Of a DNA stretch of 14,602 nucleotides, positions 1 to 7,158 are shown one piece after another (within the stretch, counting starts at the first letter, position 1; each line of letters opens with the position of its first letter). A program made the translations under genes and the position numbers. The notes below the pieces were generated by a model. The model ran no database searches, was not told where the DNA came from, and was given only the letters and a program-made list of their open reading frames with translations. The DNA comes from Desulfovibrio sp. UBA2564 (lineage in GTDB: Bacteria; Desulfobacterota; Desulfovibrionia; Desulfovibrionales; Desulfovibrionaceae): contig DDLU01000278.1 in the NCBI GenBank assembly GCA_002340305.1, positions 1-14,602 of the forward strand, given 5' to 3'.

Positions 1-450
1 CTCGATGTCATCAACAACGGTGTCCACCCCGCGCAGACTGCCCGGAACCCGAAAATTCAAATCCACCTCGACACCGGAATCTTCCAGCGCACCGCGCACT
101 CGTTCCCCACAGGTCCAGCAGATTACCTTTTGCCCTGCGTCCTCTAACTCATTCACAGCCGCCACGGTCTCAGCCCGTGACAACTCATTAAACTGTCCGC
201 ACATGCCTTGATCGGAACCGACTGCCAGCACTACGGCTATTCCATCACGCGGCCCATGAGGCAAAATTCCGGCATTGCGGAAGAACACAGTCCAGCCTTG
301 TTCGATGACCTCGGCATACTCGCCGACACCTTTGGCTGCATTTTCAAAATGACGAATATTAACCGCAGCAAGGGCCTTCATGGTTTTGACCACCGAAAGC
401 AGGTCGCCCGTGGTCGCAATCTTTTTACGGACCGCCTCAAGCTGCTGCAT
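1..450 (-). CDS. atpG: N-type ATPase gamma subunit, 3' end outside window
   Basis: The central stalk (gamma) of a rotary ATPase couples rotation of the c-ring to catalysis in the alpha/beta hexamer. I translated 150 codons from the ATG at 450 to the window edge without a stop. The N-terminus MQQLEAVRKKIATTGDLLSVVKTM is the expected coiled-coil helix of F-type gamma, and SDQGMCGQFN (about residues 79-88) matches the family signature SDrGLCG. The rest of the protein, including the C-terminal helix that enters the hexamer, lies beyond the left edge. Its start overlaps the end of atpA by 14 nt, so it is the last gene of the atpDCQRBEFAG order and probably translationally coupled to atpA. Assignment to N-type rather than ordinary F-type rests on the operon, not on gamma alone. 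Confidence 0.93.
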   Translation of the reverse strand, partial: MQQLEAVRKKIATTGDLLSVVKTMKALAAVNIRHFENAAKGVGEYAEVIEQGWTVFFRNAGILPHGPRDGIAVVLAVGSDQGMCGQFNELSRAETVAAVNELEDAGQKVICWTCGERVRGALEDSGVEVDLNFRVPGSLRGVDTVVDDIE

Positions 451-1963
451 TGGCATCCTTCCACTTCTGCATGTGCTGATTAACAGCCTTCTCAAGCTCA
501 GCCCAGATCTCATCCTTGGGCTTGGCCTGCGCCAAACGGCCCATTGGCTCAAAACTCTCTTCCATACGGGTCAGCAGATATTCCTGCACTTCTCCGATGC
601 GCTCCAGCGGGACATCATCAAGCAGTCCCAGCGATACAGTCCAGAGTATAACGACCTGTTGCTCGGCACTGAGCGGAGAAAAGCGATTTTGCTTAAGCAG
701 TTCACGCACCCGCATCCCATGTTCAATACGATTGCGGGTATCCTGATCCAGCCGTGTTCCGAATCTTGCAAATGCTTCCAGCTCCTGAAACTGGGAATAA
801 GTCAACCGCAGATCACCGGAAACCTTACGGTAGGCCTTGGGTTGTGCGCGTCCACCCACACGGGAAACCGACTTGCCCACATCAATTGCCGGGAGCATCC
901 CTTTCTGGAAGAGCACCGGGGAAAGGTAAATCTGCCCGTCTGTGATGGAAATAAGGTTAGTGGGAATGTAGGCCGAAATGTTCTGGGCCTCGGTTTCCAC
1001 GATGGGTAGCGCGGTGAGCGTACCGCCGCCATGTTCCGAGCTAAGGCAAGTGGAACGTTCCAGCAATCTTGAATGTATATAAAAAATATCACCCGGAAAT
1101 GCTTCGCGTCCCGGAGGACGGCGCACAAGCAAACTCAGCTGGCGATAAGCCTGCGCATGGCGGGTCAGGTCATCATAAATAATGAGCACGTCCTTGCCCT
1201 GCTCCATAAAATATTCAGCCATGCTCGTTGCCGCATAGGGTGCGATATACTGCATACCCGAAGGCGCATCTCCCTCGACCACAACCACGAAGCTGTAATC
1301 CATGGCCCCATGACTGCGCAGAGTATCGATCACCCGCGCCACGGAAGTACTGCGCTGCCCGATAGCGCAATAAACGCAAACCACATCACCCTTTTTCTGA
1401 TTCAAAATGATATCGAGGGCGATAGCGGTCTTCCCGGTCTGGCGGTCACCAAGTATCAACTCACGCTGGCCCCTACCAATAGGAATCAGTGTATCAATTA
1501 CCTTAATGCCGCTCGCCATGGGCGTATCAACCGGGGAACGCATCAGGATAGGCGGGGCTTCCGATTCCACCACCCTTGTCTCGAATGTTTCCGGGGCCGG
1601 ACCGCCGTCAAGCGGATTACCCAATGGGTCCACAATACGTCCGATCAGTGCATCGCCCACGGGAACACTCAGCACCGTGCCGGATGGAACTGCTTCATCC
1701 CCGGCCTTAAGACCCGTGTTTGTGCCCAGCAGGGCCACTCCAATAGAATCCGGCAACAGATCAAGAGCCATGCCCGGAACATCGTTGCCCAGTGTGATCA
1801 GCTCTTCCGAACGCACCGATGTCAGGCCCTGCACCTGCGCAACTCCACGGGCCACGGATTTTACCCTCCCCACCTCGCGGGAGTCAGGACTGTATTCCAT
1901 GTTCTCACGGCCCTTTTCATGGGCGTTCAAAGCTTGATTAATGTTCTTTTCAAGAAAAGACAT
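437..1963 (-). CDS. atpA: N-type ATPase alpha subunit
   Basis: Non-catalytic nucleotide-binding subunit of the F1-like head, 508 residues (usual F-type length about 500-515). Visible features: an N-terminal beta-barrel around residues 25-95; Walker A GDRQTGKT at 172-179 in the Q-containing form typical of alpha; GQRSTSVARV near 202-211; Walker B VLIIYDDL with Asp264; and SVSRVGGRAQ at 365-374, whose Arg368 is the expected arginine finger acting on ATP bound to the neighbouring beta subunit. The ATG at 1963 has a good Shine-Dalgarno (GGAGG about 6 nt upstream). Unlike the other operon members it is separated from the preceding gene (atpF) by 76 nt, while its end overlaps atpG. A long plus-strand reading frame over this gene is only its shadow. 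Confidence 0.97.
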   Translation of the reverse strand: MSFLEKNINQALNAHEKGRENMEYSPDSREVGRVKSVARGVAQVQGLTSVRSEELITLGNDVPGMALDLLPDSIGVALLGTNTGLKAGDEAVPSGTVLSVPVGDALIGRIVDPLGNPLDGGPAPETFETRVVESEAPPILMRSPVDTPMASGIKVIDTLIPIGRGQRELILGDRQTGKTAIALDIILNQKKGDVVCVYCAIGQRSTSVARVIDTLRSHGAMDYSFVVVVEGDAPSGMQYIAPYAATSMAEYFMEQGKDVLIIYDDLTRHAQAYRQLSLLVRRPPGREAFPGDIFYIHSRLLERSTCLSSEHGGGTLTALPIVETEAQNISAYIPTNLISITDGQIYLSPVLFQKGMLPAIDVGKSVSRVGGRAQPKAYRKVSGDLRLTYSQFQELEAFARFGTRLDQDTRNRIEHGMRVRELLKQNRFSPLSAEQQVVILWTVSLGLLDDVPLERIGEVQEYLLTRMEESFEPMGRLAQAKPKDEIWAELEKAVNQHMQKWKDANAAA

Positions 1964-2039
1964 TTTGCCTCCGGCGGCTGGGGAAGGGGAAACTTTTAAT
2001 TTGGCTTCGCCGCTTCGTTTAAAAAATAGTGCGGCAAGT

Positions 2040-2771
2040 TCAGCTGTTGATTTCCGTTAGGATTTTGCTTTCAAGCTCAATTACGTAAGAGCTTATATTC
2101 CACTCCCACTTGCGATCCCCGGCGATCAATTCAATGCCGAGGCCCAGTCTGGAATCTGTTGAGAATATTCGTTCATTCTGGACCGGGAACAACTCTTCAA
2201 GCAATTGCTTGAGGCTTTGTTCCTGCAAGTCAGTATGCTCGAATCCGGTACGAATAAGAATTTCAGAATTACCACAATCCACGCCACGGGCCTCAGCATC
2301 AATTCGTTGCATGAAACCACTTAAGATCAGCTGTTCAAAGTCACTGCCTGAAAGGTCCTGCACGATGCGCGCAGCCGTGGCAGATACTTCATGAACAAGT
2401 TTCTTGCGCAAGTTCAGCGCGACACTTTCCTTTTCCCGCTCAAGCGCTGCCAACCATTCCCGGCGCATAGTTTCGATCTCACCGCGCGCGGAATCCATGG
2501 CCTGATTGCGCCACCGATCCGCCTCGGCATGGATTTTCGCCATGACCTCTGATTCGCGATTATCAAGGTCCTCACGTTTACGGCGCAATTCCATATTAAT
2601 GCTATCAGCCTCTGCTCTGGCCTTGTGAAGCGCACTACTTTCCTGCGCAATGTGCTCTTTACGTTCCTGCATGGCTCCCACAATAGGTCGATAAAGGAAT
2701 ATCCTGAGCAATGCGATGAGCACAAAGGAATTCACAATCTGCGCAAAGATCGTGAACCAATCCAACAGCAT
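2040..2771 (-). CDS. atpF: N-type ATPase b subunit, long form with delta-like tail
   Basis: Peripheral stalk subunit, 243 residues, clearly longer than ordinary b (about 155-170). Residues 5-27 form one membrane helix (WFTIFAQIVNSFVLIALL). Residues about 34-140 are a highly charged heptad-like helix that should form the stator coiled coil. The last ~100 residues are not coiled coil; the segment LGLGIELIAGDRKWEW near 209-224 resembles the C-terminal region of delta/OSCP (a Gly-rich strand followed by a short acidic stretch). No atpH gene is present in the operon, a known trait of N-ATPases, so I infer that this tail replaces delta. The start lies 2 nt after the atpE stop, and its Shine-Dalgarno (GGAGG) sits inside the last codons of atpE. 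Confidence 0.92.
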   Translation of the reverse strand: MLLDWFTIFAQIVNSFVLIALLRIFLYRPIVGAMQERKEHIAQESSALHKARAEADSINMELRRKREDLDNRESEVMAKIHAEADRWRNQAMDSARGEIETMRREWLAALEREKESVALNLRKKLVHEVSATAARIVQDLSGSDFEQLILSGFMQRIDAEARGVDCGNSEILIRTGFEHTDLQEQSLKQLLEELFPVQNERIFSTDSRLGLGIELIAGDRKWEWNISSYVIELESKILTEINS

Positions 2772-2773
2772 GA

Positions 2774-3052
2774 TCAGCCTCCGGCCTTTTCAAGGAAATA
2801 GGACCAGAACGGATTGGCAAAAAGCAGAATCATAGCCAGCACAAAGCAATAGATCGCAGTAGATTCAACCATTGCCATACCCACAAACAGGAACTTAACA
2901 ATCGTATTGGTCTCGTCCGGCTGTTGAGCAATGGAACTTAATGCCCGAGAAAGAGCCATACCTTCACCAATCGCCGGACCGATGGCCCCGATGCCCATGC
3001 AAAGTCCTGCCGCAATAATCGACGCAAAAGCAATCCAACCAAGAGTTTCCAT
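2774..3052 (-). CDS. atpE: N-type ATPase c subunit (rotor ring), Na+-type ligand set
   Basis: Two-helix membrane hairpin, 92 residues, that oligomerises into the rotor ring. Helix 1 holds a GxGxGxxxG-like packing face (GIGAIGPAIGEG, residues 20-31) with Glu30. Helix 2 has MVESTAIY with Glu63, Ser64, Thr65 and Tyr68. Aligned with the sodium c-ring of Ilyobacter tartaricus (Gln32, Glu65, Ser66, Thr67, Tyr70), every ligand position is filled, and Glu30 replaces Gln32, giving two carboxylates per site. This pattern is what defined N-ATPases as probable Na+ pumps, although ion choice cannot be proven from sequence. The loop with Gln43-Gln44-Pro45 is the usual contact to gamma/epsilon. A very strong Shine-Dalgarno precedes it, as expected for a multi-copy subunit. 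Confidence 0.96.
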   Translation of the reverse strand: METLGWIAFASIIAAGLCMGIGAIGPAIGEGMALSRALSSIAQQPDETNTIVKFLFVGMAMVESTAIYCFVLAMILLFANPFWSYFLEKAGG

Positions 3053-3056
3053 ATTT

Positions 3057-3063
3057 ACCTCCT
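3057..3063 (-). promoter_or_regulatory. strong ribosome binding site of atpE
   Basis: On the minus strand AGGAGGT lies about 5 nt before the atpE ATG, in the 16-nt gap after the atpB stop. It is the best Shine-Dalgarno in the operon, and it precedes the one subunit needed in many copies per complex, so it probably boosts translation of the c subunit relative to its neighbours. Confidence 0.75.
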
Positions 3064-3068
3064 GCTAA

Positions 3069-3737
3069 TTATCCATGCACCTCAAGCCCTGCGGCAATGA
3101 ATACCGCCGCAAGCACTGTAAAAATATAAGCCTGCACCACTCCGATGAGCAGCCCCAGCATCTGCATTATTACAGGCACGAACAGCGGCATAATTACCAA
3201 CAAAATCGCACCCATCATAGTTCCGCTAAGAATATTTCCAAACAGACGCACCGCTAACGCAAAAGTTCTGCTGACCTCGCCGATTATGTTGAACGGCAGC
3301 ATAAACGGCGAAGGCTGCACGTAACTTTTTAGATAATTGAATAAACCGTTTTCCTTTATTCCATAATAAGGAACGGCGAAAAATACGATTAGGCTAAAAG
3401 CCGTGGTAGTGGAAAGCGAGCCAGTTGGCGGCTTGAACCCCGGCACTGCGGAAAGTAGATTAGAAACAAGAATAAAGATGAACAGAGTTCCGAGTAATGG
3501 CAGAAACTTCTCAGGCTGCTGGTTGGTGGCATCTTTAATCTGAGAAAGCAAACCGCCGACCAGCACTTCCAATAAATTCTGCTGATCTGTGATTACGGAT
3601 GAAGAAGTGACCTTACGGGTAACAAACCATGAAAATCCCACAAGCAGGACCATAACCAGCCATGTATAAACGATGGTGGCATTCAGCTTAAAGCAACCGG
3701 AGCTGAAATAAATGATATGGTCCGGGCTTATTTCCAT
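3069..3737 (-). CDS. atpB: N-type ATPase a subunit (ion channel stator)
   Basis: Membrane subunit of 222 residues that forms the ion half-channels next to the c-ring. Several hydrophobic segments are visible: about 20-40, 78-98, 111-127, 145-160 and two long ones between 168 and 216. The key motif AVRLFGNILSG contains Arg164, the equivalent of the essential arginine of helix 5 in ordinary a subunits (LRLFGN). PFNIIGEVSR just before it is the usual conserved run-in. It is shorter than the E. coli a subunit (about 270), as is common for compact a subunits of this type. Its start overlaps atpR by 10 nt, consistent with coupled translation of the Fo parts. Confidence 0.95.
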   Translation of the reverse strand: MEISPDHIIYFSSGCFKLNATIVYTWLVMVLLVGFSWFVTRKVTSSSVITDQQNLLEVLVGGLLSQIKDATNQQPEKFLPLLGTLFIFILVSNLLSAVPGFKPPTGSLSTTTAFSLIVFFAVPYYGIKENGLFNYLKSYVQPSPFMLPFNIIGEVSRTFALAVRLFGNILSGTMMGAILLVIMPLFVPVIMQMLGLLIGVVQAYIFTVLAAVFIAAGLEVHG

Positions 3738-4045
3738 TCAATCCCCTTCATTTTAACAATCTCCAGCATGCCCATGCCGCAATGATTTGCCAGCGCGTAG
3801 GTCCTTAATAGGTAGAATCCCAGAAAAGCAGACACAAAAGGCAACGGTCCGTAACCCATGACCTGTACAAACCCCCAGAGGGTGATGCCGTAACGCCCCA
3901 AATAGCTGGACCAGAAAAAGAGTCGGGGCCTCTGTGTACTGGGCAACATACGCACAGTCAGCCACAGCCCACCGAAATGGATACCCGAAAGCAGCAAGCC
4001 GATACCGAAGGCGGCAATTGTTATCATCAAATTACTAATCAACAT
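3728..4045 (-). CDS. atpR: N-ATPase accessory membrane subunit AtpR
   Basis: A 105-residue hydrophobic protein with three predicted membrane helices (about 5-30, 42-63 and 66-86). It sits between atpQ and atpB exactly where AtpR lies in N-ATPase operons. A charged residue, Arg51 in SSYLGRYGITLWG, lies within the second helix, which is unusual and fits reports of conserved charge in AtpR. AtpR is unique to N-type operons. Its job is not settled; a role in c-ring assembly or ion access has been suggested. It overlaps atpQ by 11 nt and atpB by 10 nt. The identification rests mainly on position, size and topology, with motif support from the buried arginine. Confidence 0.88.
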   Translation of the reverse strand: MLISNLMITIAAFGIGLLLSGIHFGGLWLTVRMLPSTQRPRLFFWSSYLGRYGITLWGFVQVMGYGPLPFVSAFLGFYLLRTYALANHCGMGMLEIVKMKGIEWK

Positions 4046-4403
4046 CGTTTCTATCCTTAAGCTCTTGATCCTTCGGTTTTATATCCTGCTGTTCCCACTC
4101 TTCCCGTTCCTTGATGATCTTATTCTTCTCTCGATTCATCCATATCCCGGCGAACAGGCAACCAACAGCCAACCCTGCACCAAGCATGGTCATGGTCCAA
4201 TTGATCTTGGCAGGCCAGCGGTGATCCAGCCAGACTCCGAACAGACTGCCCAAAACAATCGGTACGGCCACCAGCCAGCCAACAGCACCCATAGCACCGA
4301 ACGCCGACCATGCACCGACGGTTCCCTTCTGTTCCGCCCGGATTTTGCGCTGCTCTTTGGTCCCTACAGTCTGACCAAATTCGCCTGGTTTATAGTCACT
4401 CAT
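4035..4403 (-). CDS. atpQ: N-ATPase accessory membrane subunit AtpQ (AtpI/AtpZ-like)
   Basis: A 122-residue protein with a charged N-terminal tail, two membrane helices (about 32-59 and 69-89) and a long highly charged C-terminal tail (NREKNKIIKEREEWEQQ region). The segment VPIVLGSLFGVWLD resembles the first helix of the AtpI/AtpZ family, the small membrane proteins encoded at the head of ordinary atp operons and linked to c-ring assembly or Mg2+ supply. In N-ATPase operons this slot, between atpC and atpR, is named atpQ. It starts within an ATGA overlap with the atpC stop (4 nt) and its end overlaps atpR. Function is inferred from the family; no catalytic residues are expected. Confidence 0.88.
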   Translation of the reverse strand: MSDYKPGEFGQTVGTKEQRKIRAEQKGTVGAWSAFGAMGAVGWLVAVPIVLGSLFGVWLDHRWPAKINWTMTMLGAGLAVGCLFAGIWMNREKNKIIKEREEWEQQDIKPKDQELKDRNDVD

Positions 4404-4780
4404 GTGGTCTCCACTTCAATGAGAGTGCGCACAAATCCAGCCTCAAGCTTGGCTACGGCACTACGCGCAGACTTTTCAGCCTCGGCGGCTTCATCCTGCA
4501 TGCGCAGAACTTCCGCCTCAAGCTCACCGAGCTCTCCGGCAACCGCTGCACGGGATGAAACACGCACCGCACCGCCCTTCTTGACCAGTACTCCGCCATT
4601 CACCGCCAGATGATGTGCTTCACCATCCGCCTCATAAGTAAATATACCGGGAGCAAGGGCCGTAGCGGTGTCGATATGCTTAGGCAGCAGGCAAAAACCG
4701 CCCCGCGTACTTTCAGCCAGAATTTTATCTACAAGACGATCTAAAAAGAGCCCTGCGGGAAGCAAAATCTTCAACCTCAT
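4400..4780 (-). CDS. atpC: N-type ATPase epsilon subunit
   Basis: A 126-residue central-stalk subunit. The first ~80 residues fit the beta-sandwich domain: MRLKILLPAGLFLD at the start, LLPKHIDTATALAPGIFTY in the middle (matching the family's lPgHaplvt.l.pG), and LAVNGGVLVKKGG matching the v.gG.l.v..n strand. The rest is an Ala/Glu-rich helical part able to form the two-helix C-terminal domain that brakes ATP hydrolysis in ordinary F-type enzymes. The start overlaps the atpD stop in an ATGA arrangement (4 nt), and the end does the same with atpQ. Together with atpD it opens the operon, whereas in ordinary F-type operons atpDC comes last; this rearrangement is a mark of the N-type. Confidence 0.95.
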   Translation of the reverse strand: MRLKILLPAGLFLDRLVDKILAESTRGGFCLLPKHIDTATALAPGIFTYEADGEAHHLAVNGGVLVKKGGAVRVSSRAAVAGELGELEAEVLRMQDEAAEAEKSARSAVAKLEAGFVRTLIEVETT

Positions 4781-6150
4781 TTGCCGACCTCCTCAATTGA
4801 ACCGATCATGTAAAAATCCCGCTCAGAAGCATCAGGAAATTCGTCATTCAAAATCTGCTCACAGCCAAGAACCGTGTCTTCAAGGGAAACAATGCGCCCG
4901 TCCATGCCAGTAAAATGCTTGGTGGTGTTGAATGGCTGGGTCATGAACCGTTCCAGTCTGCGTGCTCGCGATACAATTTTGCGATCCTCGCGGGAAAGTT
5001 CCTCAAGACCGAGCATGGCAATGATGTCTTTGAGGTCTTCATACTGGGCAAGTGTGCGGCGGACTTCGCGGGCTACGTCATAGTGACGCTGACCTACAAT
5101 AGCCGGGGAAAGCATCATGGATCGGGATTCCAGTGGGTCCACAGCAGGGTAAAACCCTTCCCCGGCACGTTTGCGGGAAAGAACTATGGAAGAAGAAAGA
5201 TGTGAGAATGTGTGGGTCGCCGCCGGATCAGTAAGGTCATCGGCAGGTACGTAGACAGCCTGAATTGAAGTAATGGCCCCGGAGCTGCTGGAAGAAATAC
5301 GCTCCTGCAATTCAGCCAGATCAGACCCAAGAGTCGGCTGATAGCCCATTCGCGAAGGCAAACGCCCTAACAAACCCGAAAGCTCCATCCCGGCTTGAAT
5401 AAAACGGAAGATATTGTCGATAAGCAGAAGTACATCTTTGCCTTGATCATCGCGAAAATGCTCGGCAATGGTCAGGGCCGTGTGTCCGGTACGAAAACGC
5501 GCTCCGGGAGGCTCGTTCATCTGCCCGAAAACCATGACCGTGTTATCAAGCACCCCGGCATCGCCCATCTCGCGATAAAGCTCCTCGCCCTCACGGCAAC
5601 GTTCGCCGATACCGCAAAAGATACTGATCCCGCTATGCGCGCCGACCATATTGTTGATCAGCTCGGTGATAAGAACGGTCTTGCCCACTCCGGCACCGCC
5701 GAAAAGTCCGGCTTTGCCGCCTTTTTCAAGGGGCATAAGCAGGTCAATGACCTTAATTCCAGTGGTAAATATTTCTTCTGAAACAACGCGCTGAGAAAGT
5801 TCAATCGGCTGATTATGAATGGACCGGAACTCAACATCTTCGGGCAAATCTTTTCCGTCCACAGGATTACCGAAGACATTTAGAACCCGTCCAAGCAAAT
5901 CCTCACCGACTGGAGTCTGCAAAGTTTCGCCGTTACAATGGACAACATCACCACGGGCCAGCCCTCCGGTGGGGGTCATGGCAATAGCACGTACGGAATT
6001 CATATCCAGATGATCAGCAACCTCAAGGGTCACTGCTCTTTCACCATCGGAATGCATAACCGCAAGCAAAGGAGGGATTTCTTCAGGAAAGCTGACATCA
6101 ACAACACTTCCCCGCACAGATATAACTTCGCCAGAATATTTGTATTCCAT
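4777..6150 (-). CDS. atpD: N-type ATPase beta subunit (catalytic)
   Basis: Catalytic subunit of the head, 457 residues (family about 460-480). Walker A GGAGVGKT at 151-158; GERCREGEE with catalytic Glu183 and Arg184 (E. coli Glu181/Arg182); Walker B LLLID with Asp245; and GYQPTLGSDLAELQERI at about 269-285. The C-terminal DELSEED lever is EELSRED at 383-389, with Arg replacing one acidic residue. All catalytic residues are present, so the enzyme should be active. It is the first gene of the operon. The ATG at 6150 has only a modest Shine-Dalgarno (GGTGA about 6 nt upstream). The 222 nt before it are shared with the divergent map gene and should carry the operon promoter. Confidence 0.97.
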   Translation of the reverse strand: MEYKYSGEVISVRGSVVDVSFPEEIPPLLAVMHSDGERAVTLEVADHLDMNSVRAIAMTPTGGLARGDVVHCNGETLQTPVGEDLLGRVLNVFGNPVDGKDLPEDVEFRSIHNQPIELSQRVVSEEIFTTGIKVIDLLMPLEKGGKAGLFGGAGVGKTVLITELINNMVGAHSGISIFCGIGERCREGEELYREMGDAGVLDNTVMVFGQMNEPPGARFRTGHTALTIAEHFRDDQGKDVLLLIDNIFRFIQAGMELSGLLGRLPSRMGYQPTLGSDLAELQERISSSSSGAITSIQAVYVPADDLTDPAATHTFSHLSSSIVLSRKRAGEGFYPAVDPLESRSMMLSPAIVGQRHYDVAREVRRTLAQYEDLKDIIAMLGLEELSREDRKIVSRARRLERFMTQPFNTTKHFTGMDGRIVSLEDTVLGCEQILNDEFPDASERDFYMIGSIEEVGK

Positions 6151-6211
6151 AACTTCACCGCAGCAACTTGAATCAGGTCCTGCAAAGTAGAGATTTTCTT
6201 ATTCTGTTTAT

Positions 6212-6239
6212 AGAATACGGAAACGGGAAGTTTAGTAAA
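6212..6239 (-). promoter_or_regulatory. candidate sigma70 promoter for the atpD operon
   Basis: On the minus strand TTTACT (6234-6239) and TATTCT (6212-6217) are spaced by 16 nt, each matching four of six consensus bases. Transcription would start near 6205, giving a leader of about 55 nt before atpD. The -10 overlaps one arm of the TATTCT/AGAATA dyad. The call is weak and rests on consensus only. Confidence 0.25.
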
Positions 6240-6308
6240 GACATTTTAAATTAAGTTTGTTTTTTCACCAAAGTAAGTGCTTCTTCCAAAGAAGGCTTCC
6301 ATCTCCTG

Positions 6309-6336
6309 TTGACTTCCATATATTAAAGAGTAGCCT
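6309..6336 (+). promoter_or_regulatory. candidate sigma70 promoter for map-recQ
   Basis: TTGACT (6309-6314) is a five-of-six match to the -35 box. The best -10 at proper distance is TAGCCT (6331-6336, 16-nt spacer), which keeps only the first, second and last consensus bases. This would give a short leader of about 30 nt, with GGAG (6361-6364) as the ribosome binding site 8 nt before the map ATG. Confidence 0.3.
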
Positions 6337-6372
6337 GTCCCGGTCACAAACAAATTTTCTGGAGTTATCCAA

Positions 6373-7152
6373 ATGATTATAAAGAATAAAAAACAAATCG
6401 ACCTCATGCGTGAAGCGGGTATCCTGCTCTACAAAGCCCACATGGTAGCCAAAGAAATGTGCGAAGCCGACACATCTACCGAAGTGATCAACGCCGAAGT
6501 TGAAAAATTCATTACCTCCAATGGCGCAACACCGCTGTTTAAAGGTGTACCGGGCAAAGTTCCCTTTCCCGCCGGCTGCTGCATGTCCATCAACGAAGCA
6601 ATCGTTCACGGCATCCCCTCTGCGCGTAAGCTGGAAAACGGCGATATCCTGTCCATCGACATCGGCGTTAAGCTGAATGGTTGGTGCTCTGACTGCGCTG
6701 TTACCCACGCCATCGGCGAAATTGATGAAGAAAAACAGCAACTGCTCGACGTAACCGAAGAATGCCTGCGTATTGCCATCAAGCGCATCAAGCCCGGTGT
6801 GAAGTGGAGCAAAATCGCAAAAGAAATGTCCAAATATGCCCGCAATGCCGGATTTTCCGTTGTTGAATCACTCGTAGGTCACGGTATCGGCGAAGGTCTC
6901 TGGGAAGCTCCGCAGGTCCCCAACTATCACAGCAGACTGGTCAAAGATTTCAAACTCAAGCAGGGACTCGTTATTGCAGTTGAACCCATGATCAACGCAG
7001 GTGTTAAGACGACTGAAACCCTGAAAGATCACTGGACCATCATTACTAAAGATGGCAAGCCCTCTGCGCATTTCGAACATACCATCGCTGTAACCGCCAC
7101 TGGCGCAAAGGTACTTACCTGCGGCGAAGACGGCAAAGCCTGGGCATTGTAA
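6373..7152 (+). CDS. map: methionine aminopeptidase type I
   Basis: Cytosolic metallopeptidase of 259 residues that removes the initiator methionine from nascent proteins. It has the length and motifs of type Ia bacterial enzymes. The five metal ligands are all visible: Asp96 in SIDIG, Asp107 in SDCAVT, His170 in VGHGIG, Glu204 in AVEPM and Glu235 in HFEHT. His79 in AIVHGIP is the substrate-side histidine. The ATG at 6373 is preceded by GGAG at 8 nt, and the protein starts with the standard MIIKNKKQIDLMREAG helix. It is divergent from the ATPase operon and followed after 6 nt by recQ, so the two genes probably share a transcript. The pairing is not a known functional one. Confidence 0.98.
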   Translation: MIIKNKKQIDLMREAGILLYKAHMVAKEMCEADTSTEVINAEVEKFITSNGATPLFKGVPGKVPFPAGCCMSINEAIVHGIPSARKLENGDILSIDIGVKLNGWCSDCAVTHAIGEIDEEKQQLLDVTEECLRIAIKRIKPGVKWSKIAKEMSKYARNAGFSVVESLVGHGIGEGLWEAPQVPNYHSRLVKDFKLKQGLVIAVEPMINAGVKTTETLKDHWTIITKDGKPSAHFEHTIAVTATGAKVLTCGEDGKAWAL

Positions 7153-7158
7153 TAATTC

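Larger units (their letters stand above)
6151..6372. promoter_or_regulatory. divergent regulatory region between atpD and map
   Basis: This 222-nt AT-rich spacer lies between two divergent transcription units and must hold the start signals for both. It carries two clear dyads: TATTCT(6 nt)AGAATA at 6200-6217 and CTTCTT(3 nt)AAGAAG at 6280-6294. The first lies in or next to the best -10 candidate for atpD, so it could be an operator. I see no riboswitch fold and no small coding frame. Confidence 0.55.

Noticed and set aside
1073..1999. 308-codon open frame on the plus strand
   Set aside because: It lies entirely antisense to atpA, whose motifs are unmistakable. The translation has no recognisable domain and is His/Asn/Arg-rich in a way typical of antisense reading.
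4065..4613. 182-codon plus-strand frame over atpQ and atpC
   Set aside because: Antisense shadow of two well-supported overlapping subunit genes; no domain, no ribosome binding site.
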